Shown here in pieces: positions 1-5,531 of a stretch of 6,583 nt of DNA. Origin of the DNA: an uncultured Oscillospiraceae bacterium (GTDB lineage Bacteria > Bacillota > Clostridia > Oscillospirales > Ruminococcaceae); NCBI GenBank assembly GCA_910578965.1, contig CAJTSP010000142.1, forward strand, positions 1 to 6,583, given 5' to 3'. Every line of letters starts with the position of its first letter. Position 1 is the first letter of the stretch. The notes under the pieces were generated by a model. The model did no database searches. It saw only the letters and a list, made by a program, of their open reading frames with translations, and was not told the origin of the DNA. Both the position numbers and the translations under genes were made by a program.

Positions 1-368
1 GGCCCATCGGCAGCGCCGGGCCTACCACCAGCGGCCGGATGGACCCCTACACCCCCCGACTTGTCGCCCTGGGGCAGACCGTCCTCATCGGCAAGGGCCC
101 CCGCAGCGGGGAGGTGCAGCGGGCGCTGCGGGCTACAGGCGGGGTTTACCTTGCGGCCGCCGGCGGCGCGGGCGCACTGCTGGCGGGATGTGTCGAGTCC
201 TGCGAACTGGTCTGCTGGGAGGACCTTGGCTGTGAGGCGGTGCGCCGCCTGGCGGTAAAGGACCTGCCCCTCACGGTGGTGCTGGATGCAGCCGGCGGCA
301 ACTGGTATGCCGAAGGCCCGGCCCGCTGGCGCGCGGGGCAGGCCGGCGGGCCTGGCCGCGGCGCATAG
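1..368 (+). CDS. Fe-S fumarate/tartrate hydratase, C-terminal (beta) part, 5'-truncated
   Basis: This is the tail of a class I (iron-sulfur) hydro-lyase of the fumarase/L-tartrate dehydratase family, which interconverts fumarate and malate, or dehydrates tartrate, in the cytoplasm. The gene runs in from the left edge. The frame is read from base 3 and gives 121 residues before the TAG at 366-368. The first visible residues hold the family signature GPTTSGRMDPYTPRL, followed by IGKGPRS, a Gly/Ala-rich stretch (GGAGALLA) and an ECxxLVxWEDLG-like segment (CELVCWEDLG), as expected in the beta subunit or C-terminal domain. The ATG at base 39 is the Met inside this signature and not a start. The cluster-binding cysteines belong to the alpha part, outside the window. 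I cannot tell a separate beta subunit from a single-chain enzyme, or fumarate from tartrate specificity. The C-terminus ends in a Gly/Ala/Arg-rich tail of little information. Confidence 0.9.
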   Translation, partial: PIGSAGPTTSGRMDPYTPRLVALGQTVLIGKGPRSGEVQRALRATGGVYLAAAGGAGALLAGCVESCELVCWEDLGCEAVRRLAVKDLPLTVVLDAAGGNWYAEGPARWRAGQAGGPGRGA

Positions 369-406
369 TACAGGGCTGCGGCCAGGCGGTGCGCCGCGGC
401 AAAAAA

Positions 407-418
407 AGGGGGGAGCGG
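407..418 (+). promoter_or_regulatory. Ribosome binding site of GT-C gene A
   Basis: A purine run of A, six G, then AG sits just upstream of the ATG at 420 and is preceded by seven A. It resembles a Shine-Dalgarno sequence at short spacing and supports this ATG. The out-of-frame ATG at 389 lacks such a site. The 51-nt gap shows no convincing promoter or terminator. Confidence 0.6.
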
Positions 419-419
419 T

Positions 420-2180
420 ATGTCCGATGCACGCAAAGGCCCGTGGGCTGGGGTCGGCCTTATAGCCGGATGGGCAAGCCGGCACGGCCGGGCGCTGGCG
501 GGGCTTTTGTTTTTGCTGCTGGCGGCGCTCGGCGCCGCCCGGGCCCCCTTTGCCTCGCCGGGGCTGGACGACGGGCCGGAGCGCAGGATTCTCGGCATCA
601 ATATCCGGGCCTATGCCGAGCTGTTTGGGCTGGAGGACGCCCCCTTTTTTGCCGGCCTGCCCGGGGAGGCTGTCGCCGCGGACGTCGAGCGGGATCATGG
701 CCAGGCAAGGCTCTATCCCATCTGGCCGGTGATGAACCTGCTGGAACGCTCCGGGCGCCCGGGCGCGGCCAGCGCCGCGCTGTATGCGTATTGCCACCTG
801 CTGTTTTTGCTGGGCTCGTTTGGGGTGTACGCCATCCTGTACCGGCTCGCCTACAGCCGGGGTGCGGGCCTTTTGGGGGCGCTGCTGCTCTGGCTCAGCC
901 CCCGGCTGTACGCCTCCAGCTTTTACAATACCAAGGATACCGCCCTGCTTTCCCTCTGCCTCATCACCTTCTGGCTGGGGCTGCGCTTTATACAGCAAAA
1001 CGATTTTTCGAGCTGCGTCTGGTTTGGGCTTGCGGGGGCGTTGGCCGCCAACGGCCGGCTGCTGGGTGCGGCGGCCTTTGGGCTGGCGGGCCTGGCCTAC
1101 CCGGCCCTGCTTACCCTGCAAAAACGCTGGAGCGCCCGGGCCCTTTGGCGCGGGGCGGCGGCAATAGCCGCATTTGGGCTGTTTTGGTTTCTGCTTACCC
1201 CGGCGGCCTGGGCCGGCCCGCTGGAATTTTTGCAATACCAGTTAAGCGCCACCGGGAGCTTTGACACCGCCCGGTGGAACGGCTGGGTGCTTTACCGCGG
1301 CGCGGTGTACAACGCGCTTGAGAACCCTATCCCCTGGCACTACATTCCCTGGCTTATCCTCGTTACCAGCCCGCCGCTGGTGCTGGTGCTGGCTGCCGCC
1401 TGGCCGGCGCTGCTGGCGCTCAAAAACAAAAGGGGCTCTGCCGGCTGGCGCAGCACGGAGGCGGTTTTTACTGCCATGCTCGGCCTCTTTACTGCCCTGC
1501 CGGTGGGGTATGCCATGCTGCGGCGGCCCAACCTCTATAACGGCTGGCGGCATTTCTACTTTGTATACGGAGGCATCCTGCTTTATGCGGCCTTGGCCGC
1601 TGCGCAGCTTTGGCGGCTGGCGCTGGCCGCGCCCCGGCGCGGGCGGCGTGCTGGCGCGCTGGCGGTGCTGCTGGCCGCGCACCTGTGCTATTACGGCGGC
1701 TTCACGGCCCGGTACGGGGTGAACTGCTGCGGCTACTTTAACCTGTTGGCCGGCCCGCACCCCGAAGAACGCTACGAGGCCGATTATTGGAACATCGGCC
1801 TGCGCACGGTGATGGAGGAGATGCAAAGGCGGGACCCGGTTTTCAGCGCTGTGCCAATCAACCCGGCCAGCCAGATCCGCGCCAGTTGGTACGGCGCGCA
1901 GGAGCTGCTGTCTCCCATGGCCGAGGGCTGCGAGGAGGTAAGCTGGGAGCGCCGGGGCCGCGCGCGGTACGTGGTGGAAAATACCGGCTACAGCGCCATC
2001 CAGGCCCTGCGCCCCCTGTGGGATAGGGCCGACCCCGCCGTGGCTGAATGGGAGCGCCAGATGGCCGGGCAGGCCCCGGTGTACGAACTGCGCTGCGGGG
2101 GGGCCGTGCTCTGGCGGGTGTACCAAAACCCACAATACAACGGCCCGGCGCCCGAGACGCGGGCAGGGCCGGTCGGTTGA
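420..2180 (+). CDS. GT-C type membrane glycosyltransferase (family 39-like), paralogue A
   Basis: This is a 586-residue polytopic membrane protein, probably transferring a sugar from a polyprenyl-phosphate donor on the outer face of the membrane. A first membrane segment lies at about 24-44, followed by an external loop with an acidic pair (D50-D51 in GLDDGPER) and an ERDHGQARLYP motif (D92, H93), where GT-C enzymes carry catalytic or metal-binding acids. About ten hydrophobic segments follow to about 426. Family-like motifs are SFYNTKD (167-173), NGRLLG (211-216), NPIPWHYIPW (302-311), RRPNLYNGWRHFYFVY (368-383) and YFNLLAGPHPEERY followed by ADYWN (439-458). The last 150 or so residues are soluble, probably extracytoplasmic, and contain C504 and C559. 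These motifs resemble the Fx(N/Y)PKD, RHFxFV and DYWG signatures I recall from bacterial family 39-like proteins. Its close paralogue lies 64 nt downstream, so the two are likely co-transcribed. Substrate is unknown. Alternatively it could be a non-catalytic member of the fold. Confidence 0.72.
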   Translation: MSDARKGPWAGVGLIAGWASRHGRALAGLLFLLLAALGAARAPFASPGLDDGPERRILGINIRAYAELFGLEDAPFFAGLPGEAVAADVERDHGQARLYPIWPVMNLLERSGRPGAASAALYAYCHLLFLLGSFGVYAILYRLAYSRGAGLLGALLLWLSPRLYASSFYNTKDTALLSLCLITFWLGLRFIQQNDFSSCVWFGLAGALAANGRLLGAAAFGLAGLAYPALLTLQKRWSARALWRGAAAIAAFGLFWFLLTPAAWAGPLEFLQYQLSATGSFDTARWNGWVLYRGAVYNALENPIPWHYIPWLILVTSPPLVLVLAAAWPALLALKNKRGSAGWRSTEAVFTAMLGLFTALPVGYAMLRRPNLYNGWRHFYFVYGGILLYAALAAAQLWRLALAAPRRGRRAGALAVLLAAHLCYYGGFTARYGVNCCGYFNLLAGPHPEERYEADYWNIGLRTVMEEMQRRDPVFSAVPINPASQIRASWYGAQELLSPMAEGCEEVSWERRGRARYVVENTGYSAIQALRPLWDRADPAVAEWERQMAGQAPVYELRCGGAVLWRVYQNPQYNGPAPETRAGPVG

Positions 2181-2224
2181 ATCGGGCCGCGCCGGCACGG
2201 CGCCGGGCGGAGGCTCAAAACCAA

Positions 2225-2234
2225 GAGGGAAGGA
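2225..2234 (+). promoter_or_regulatory. Ribosome binding site of GT-C gene B; start ambiguous
   Basis: The purine run GAGGGAAGGA serves two in-frame starts. The ATG at 2245 lies 10 nt after it, and a TTG at 2239 lies 4 nt after it (8 nt after the GAGGGA part). I chose ATG because it is the more usual codon. The alternative adds only two residues. A small hairpin with 6-bp arms (2189-2194 and 2198-2203) lies upstream but has no T-run, so it is not a credible terminator between the two genes. Confidence 0.55.
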
Positions 2235-2244
2235 TCGGTTGCAT

Positions 2245-4020
2245 ATGGAACGAAAGCCGGCGCCCCTGCCCGCCCTGGCAGGGGCGGTGTCCTTTGCGCG
2301 GCGGCATGCCCGGGCGCTTGTGGCGGTGCTTTTTGCGCTGCTGGCCTTGGCCGGGCTGCCGGCGGTGCGGCATACCGGGCCGGGCCTCGACGACCATCTT
2401 GAGCGCGTTACCCTCGGCGTCAACATCCGGGCATATGCCGGGCTGCTTGGGCTGGAGGATACCCCCTTTTTTGCCGGCCTGCCCGAGGGCGATATTGCCG
2501 GAAACATCGAGAGGGATCATGGACAGGCCCGCTTTTACCCTGTTTGGCCGGTGATGAACGCGCTGGAGCAGGCGGGACGCCCGGGCGCGGCCACCATCGT
2601 TTATTATTATTACAACTACCTGCTGTTTTTGCTGGGGCTGTTTGCGGTGTACGCCATCCTGCTGCGGCTGGCAAAAAGCCGGGCGGCCGGGGTTTTGGGG
2701 GTTCTGCTGCTCTGGCTCAATCCGCGCTTTTTTGCCGCCAGCTTTTACAACACCAAGGATATGCCTTTTTTGGCTTTTTGCCTGGCGGTACTTTGGCTGG
2801 GGCTGCGCTTCGCGCAGGGCCGGGGGTTTGGCAGCGCGGTTTGGTTTGGGCTGGCTGGGGCGTTGGCCGCCAACGGCCGGCTGCTGGGGGCGGCAGCCTT
2901 TGGGCTGATGGGGCTTTTTTATCTGGCCCGGCTCACCCTGCAAAAGGGCTGGAATGCCCGGGCCTTCTGGCGTGGCGCGGCGGCGGTGGGCGCGTTTGCC
3001 TTTTTTTGGTTTTTGCTTACCCCGGCGGCCTGGCAGGACCCGCTCGGGTTCCTCGCTTTCCAGTTGGGGCAGACCGCCAATTTCGACCCCGCGCGCTACA
3101 GCTTTATGGTGTTCTACCGGGGGGCTCTGTACAGCCCGGCCCTGAACCCCATCCCCTGGCACTACATCCCCTGGCTCATGCTCATCACGACCCCCTTGCT
3201 CGTCCTGCTTTTGGCCGCGGCCTGGCCGGTGCTGCTGGCTGCCCAAAACGGCCGCCGTGCCGCCGGGTGGAAAAGCGATGAGACCCTCTTTACCGCGGCG
3301 GCCGGGCTGCTCAGCCTGGGGCCGGTGGCGTATGCCATGCTGCGCCGGCCCAACCTTTACACCGGCTGGCGGCAGCTCTACTTTGTGTACGGGCCGCTGG
3401 TGCTTTTTGCGGCCCTCTCGGCCTGCCGGCTTTGGCAACTGGCCCGCGCCGCCGCGCCGGGCCGCAGGCGGGTGCTCTCGGGCGTGCTTGCGGCGGCGCT
3501 GGCGGTGCACCTTGGATATTACGGCGGCTTTGTGGCCCGGTACGGCCCGCTGGGGGGCAGCTACTTTAACCTGCTGGCCGGCCCGCACCCCGAGGAGCGG
3601 TACGACGCCGATTACTGGAATACCTCCCTGCACGTTTTGATGGATGAGATGCAAAAACGGGATCCGGCTTTCAGTGTGGTGCCGCTGAGCCCGGCCAGCC
3701 ATGTCAGTGCGAACTGGTATGTGATTGCCGAGATGGGCCCGCCCCTGGCCGAGGGTTGCGAGGAGGTAAGCTGGGACCGCCGGGGACGCGCGCGGTATGT
3801 GGTGGAAAACACCAGCTACAGCGCCATTGGAGCCCTGCATCCCTTCTGGGATGAGGCCGATCCTGCCGTAGCCGAGTGGAAACGACTGATGGATAAGGAG
3901 ACCCCTGTGTACGAATTGCGCTGCGGGGGTACCGTAACCTGGCGGGTATACCAAAACCCGCAATACAACGGCCCTCACCCCGAGACCAGGGCCGCGCCGC
4001 CGGAACAGCGCGGCGGGTAA
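2245..4020 (+). CDS. GT-C type membrane glycosyltransferase (family 39-like), paralogue B
   Basis: This 591-residue polytopic membrane protein is the tandem paralogue of the upstream gene and has the same fold and motif order. An acidic pair (D49-D50 in GLDDHLER) follows the first membrane segment. ERDHGQARFYP comes next (D91, H92), then NPRFFAASFYNTKDMPF (about 159-175), NGRLLG, NPIPWHYIPW, RRPNLYTGWRQLYFVY and the C-terminal YFNLLAGPHPEERY plus ADYWN. The copies align nearly without gaps, with one two-residue indel near residue 405, and differ most at the extreme N-terminus and tail. Here the FYNTKD motif keeps a following Pro-Phe as in relatives, where copy A has Thr-Ala, so B may be nearer the ancestral form. 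A run of four tyrosines (about 120-123) is specific to B. C505 and C560 are shared with A. It probably uses a lipid-linked sugar; donor and acceptor are unknown. It is followed by a regulatory gap, so it probably ends this transcription unit. Confidence 0.72.
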   Translation: MERKPAPLPALAGAVSFARRHARALVAVLFALLALAGLPAVRHTGPGLDDHLERVTLGVNIRAYAGLLGLEDTPFFAGLPEGDIAGNIERDHGQARFYPVWPVMNALEQAGRPGAATIVYYYYNYLLFLLGLFAVYAILLRLAKSRAAGVLGVLLLWLNPRFFAASFYNTKDMPFLAFCLAVLWLGLRFAQGRGFGSAVWFGLAGALAANGRLLGAAAFGLMGLFYLARLTLQKGWNARAFWRGAAAVGAFAFFWFLLTPAAWQDPLGFLAFQLGQTANFDPARYSFMVFYRGALYSPALNPIPWHYIPWLMLITTPLLVLLLAAAWPVLLAAQNGRRAAGWKSDETLFTAAAGLLSLGPVAYAMLRRPNLYTGWRQLYFVYGPLVLFAALSACRLWQLARAAAPGRRRVLSGVLAAALAVHLGYYGGFVARYGPLGGSYFNLLAGPHPEERYDADYWNTSLHVLMDEMQKRDPAFSVVPLSPASHVSANWYVIAEMGPPLAEGCEEVSWDRRGRARYVVENTSYSAIGALHPFWDEADPAVAEWKRLMDKETPVYELRCGGTVTWRVYQNPQYNGPHPETRAAPPEQRGG

Positions 4021-4037
4021 GCCGGCGGGGCCGGCCC

Positions 4038-4057
4038 AAAGGCACGGCGGCCTTTTT
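4038..4057 (+). terminator. Weak terminator-like hairpin after the GT-C pair
   Basis: AAAGGC (4038-4043) can pair with GCCTTT (4050-4055) around a 6-nt loop, and the downstream arm runs into five T in total (4053-4057). It sits 17 nt after the stop codon of paralogue B, the expected place for a terminator. The stem is short and only two T lie beyond it, so termination may be partial or may rely on the stronger inverted repeat downstream. Confidence 0.4.
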
Positions 4058-4067
4058 GCCTGCCCGG

Positions 4068-4095
4068 CGCCCGCCGCTTTTGCTTGCGGCGGGCG
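4068..4095. repeat. GC-rich inverted repeat (10-bp arms) upstream of nifS
   Basis: CGCCCGCCGC (4068-4077) and GCGGCGGGCG (4086-4095) are perfect reverse complements separated by an 8-nt loop, TTTTGCTT. It would be a very stable hairpin in RNA, but no T-run follows on either strand, so it is not a standard intrinsic terminator. The downstream arm overlaps the proposed -35 element of the nifS promoter. It may be the main 3' barrier of the upstream transcript or a regulatory structure. Confidence 0.55.
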
Positions 4096-4112
4096 GGGGC
4101 TTGTAGTATACT
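4084..4112 (+). promoter_or_regulatory. Putative sigma-A type promoter of nifS-thiI
   Basis: TTGCGG (4084-4089, three of six matches to TTGACA) and TATACT (4107-4112, five of six to TATAAT) are separated by 17 bp. The -10 lies in the clearest AT-rich island of this GC-rich window (about 4101-4121). The -10 is inside a perfect 10-bp palindrome, TAGTATACTA (4104-4113), which could also be an operator. Transcription would begin near 4119, giving a leader of about 124 nt. Position in the only sizeable gap ahead of nifS supports the call. The poor -35 suggests an activator or weak basal activity. Confidence 0.55.
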
Positions 4113-4118
4113 AAACAA

Positions 4119-4242
4119 ATACGCGGCCGCGGTACAGGGATCGCTGCGGCCCTCTCCGGGAGTCTGGCCCGGCCCGCCGGACTGCTGGCCGGGCGAAGCC
4201 CATATTATCATGGCCGCCGGGTGCGGCAGGGAGGCTTTTTGC
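4119..4242 (+). other. GC-rich 5' leader of nifS
   Basis: This is the untranslated stretch between the proposed transcription start and the nifS ATG. It contains the palindrome CGCGGCCGCG (4122-4131) and an inverted repeat, GCCCGGCC (4167-4174) with GGCCGGGC (4187-4194), around a 12-nt loop. I do not recognise a known riboswitch, T-box or tRNA. A frame in phase with nifS is open back to 4084, but it lacks desulfurase similarity before MLFDPSLHYLDNAATT and would overlap the promoter, so I treat it as non-coding. Confidence 0.4.
4228..4234 (+). promoter_or_regulatory. Ribosome binding site that fixes the nifS start
   Basis: AGGGAGG lies 8 nt before the ATG at 4243. It is a near-consensus Shine-Dalgarno sequence at good spacing. 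It selects this ATG over the in-frame upstream starts, such as the ATG at 4084 and the ATG at 4210. Confidence 0.8.
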
Positions 4243-5421
4243 ATGCTGTTTGACCCGTCGCTGCATTATCTGGACAATGCCGCCACCACCCTGGTGGCCC
4301 CCGAGGTAGCCGAAGCCGTCCGTGCCGCCATGGCCGAGCACTGGGCCAACCCCTCGGCCCTCTACGCCCCGGCTGCCCGCAGCGAGGCGGCGCTTTCGGC
4401 CGCCCGCGCCGTTTTGGCCAAAACCATCGGCTGCAGCCCGGGCGAGGTTGTTTTTACCGGCTGCGGCAGCGAGGGGAACAACATTGCCCTGCTGGGCCTT
4501 GCGGCTGCCCGCAAAAGCTGGGGCCGCAAGATTGTGGCCAGCGGCTACGAGCACCCCAGCGTCGCCCGCCCGCTCGAACGGCTGGCACAGGAGGGCTGGC
4601 GGGTGGAGCTTGTGCCTCCTGCGCAGGATGGCCGGCTGCCGCTGGACGAGCTTTTGAACCGGGTGGACAAGGCCACCGCGCTGGTGGCCTGCATGCAGGT
4701 CAACAACGAAACCGGCGCGCAAAACGACGTAGCGGCGCTGGCGGCCGGGGCCAAGGCGGCCAACTCCCGCACCGCGGTGCATGTGGACGGGGTGCAGGGC
4801 TGGCTGCGGCTGCCGCCTTTTACCAAGGCGGCCCTGGCAAATATCGACAGCTACACGGTCAGCGGCCATAAAATCCACGCGCCCAAGGGCGTCGGGGCCC
4901 TTTATCTGCGCAGGGGCTGCAGCATCCAGCCCCCGTATCTCGGCGGCGGGCAGGAGCGGGGGATCCGCCCCGGCACCGAAAACGTCCCTTATGCCGTGGG
5001 GCTGGGGGTGGCGGCCGGCCGGCTGGCCGGTGACATCCCCGCCCGGGCGGCCGCAGCAGCCGGGCTGAACGCGCGGCTGCGCGCCGGCCTTGCTGCCATC
5101 CCGGGGGTGCTTCTCAACAGCCCGGAGGATGCGGTGCCCCAGGTGCTGAACCTCAGCCTTGGGGCCGGCCGGCCCCGCAGCGAGACCATGCTGCACTTCC
5201 TTGAGGCGCGGGGGGTGTATGTATCGAGCGGGTCGGCCTGCTCCAAGGGCGCGGCCAGCCATACCCTTATGGCTATGGGGCTGCCGGCCGGCCGCATCGA
5301 TACCGCGCTGCGGGTGAGCTTTTGCGCCGACAACACCGCCGCAGACGTGGACGCCCTGCTCGAGGGGCTGGAGGCCGGGCTCAAAAGCCTACAGGCAAAC
5401 CGCGGCCGGCACAGGGGCTGA
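4243..5421 (+). CDS. nifS: Class I cysteine desulfurase (NifS/IscS family)
   Basis: This PLP-dependent cytoplasmic enzyme turns L-cysteine into L-alanine and leaves a persulfide on its active-site cysteine for sulfur acceptors. At 392 residues it has the family's usual length. Visible landmarks in order are YLDNAATT (9-16), ANPSALY (35-41), GCGSEGNN (73-80), EHPSV with the PLP-stacking H104, QVNNETG (152-158), HVDGVQ with D182 and Q185, the Schiff-base lysine K210 in SGHK, RPGTEN (242-247), and the catalytic C333 in SSGSACSKGAASH. The SSGSAC loop places it in class I (IscS/NifS-like), not SufS-like class II. It has its own promoter region upstream and thiI 110 nt downstream. The best prediction is a dedicated sulfur donor for ThiI, comparable to NifZ beside ThiI in Bacillus subtilis. 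It could also serve iron-sulfur assembly, but no iscU-like scaffold gene lies in the window. Confidence 0.95.
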   Translation: MLFDPSLHYLDNAATTLVAPEVAEAVRAAMAEHWANPSALYAPAARSEAALSAARAVLAKTIGCSPGEVVFTGCGSEGNNIALLGLAAARKSWGRKIVASGYEHPSVARPLERLAQEGWRVELVPPAQDGRLPLDELLNRVDKATALVACMQVNNETGAQNDVAALAAGAKAANSRTAVHVDGVQGWLRLPPFTKAALANIDSYTVSGHKIHAPKGVGALYLRRGCSIQPPYLGGGQERGIRPGTENVPYAVGLGVAAGRLAGDIPARAAAAAGLNARLRAGLAAIPGVLLNSPEDAVPQVLNLSLGAGRPRSETMLHFLEARGVYVSSGSACSKGAASHTLMAMGLPAGRIDTALRVSFCADNTAADVDALLEGLEAGLKSLQANRGRHRG

Positions 5422-5520
5422 GGCTGCCGGGCCGCAGGGCCGGGCGGGAGCGGGCAGGGCGAAAACGGCAGGCAGAGCGCGCGCCCCGCGGCGCCCGTTT
5501 GGCCGGGCAAGAAAAAGGAT

Positions 5521-5525
5521 GGGAG
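5521..5525 (+). promoter_or_regulatory. Ribosome binding site of thiI
   Basis: GGGAG lies 6 nt before the ATG at 5532, with a further AAGGA at 5515-5519. The 110-nt gap after nifS is GC-rich, with only a weak 5-bp inverted repeat (5493-5497 with 5504-5508) and no T-run or recognisable promoter, so read-through from nifS is expected. Confidence 0.6.
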
Positions 5526-5531
5526 TATCCA

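Larger units (their letters stand above)
420..4020 (+). repeat. Tandem gene duplication (two direct gene-length copies)
   Basis: The two membrane-protein genes are direct copies about 1.8 kb apart, recognisable at protein level along nearly their whole length. Nucleotide identity is broken up by synonymous and amino-acid changes, but exact tracts remain: 32 nt at 1035-1066 matches 2857-2888 (encoding the GALAANGRLLG region). The soluble C-terminal regions look about 70 percent identical by eye. The amount of divergence points to an old duplication with both copies kept, not a recent amplification. No insertion-sequence ends or target-site repeats were seen around either copy. Confidence 0.85.

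Noticed and set aside
39..368. A complete 109-residue gene starting at base 39.
   Set aside because: The frame is open to the left edge and the Met is inside the hydratase signature GPTTSGRMDPYTP, so this is the end of a larger gene.
389..1264. A 291-codon + frame overlapping gene A, with a comparable 245-codon frame at 2544-3281 over gene B.
   Set aside because: Both encode Gly/Ala/Arg/Pro-rich text typical of out-of-frame reading of GC-rich DNA. The frame at 389 has no ribosome binding site, and the recurrence in both copies follows from their homology.
2215..3978. A 587-codon open frame on the minus strand opposite gene B, with a similar one at 1242-2507.
   Set aside because: The products are rich in Arg, Pro, Gln and Gly and show no recognisable domain. 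In GC-rich genes the antisense frame often lacks stops, and the + strand gene is strongly supported by its paralogue.
4084..4242. A 53-residue N-terminal extension of the desulfurase.
   Set aside because: It would overlap the proposed promoter and hairpin, has no family similarity, and a near-consensus ribosome binding site marks the ATG at 4243.
4111..5262. A 383-codon minus-strand open frame opposite nifS.
   Set aside because: It is the antisense shadow of a well-conserved desulfurase and has no protein-like features.
5422..5531. A possible terminator or separate promoter between nifS and thiI.
   Set aside because: Only short GC-rich inverted repeats without T-runs and no AT-rich -10 could be found.
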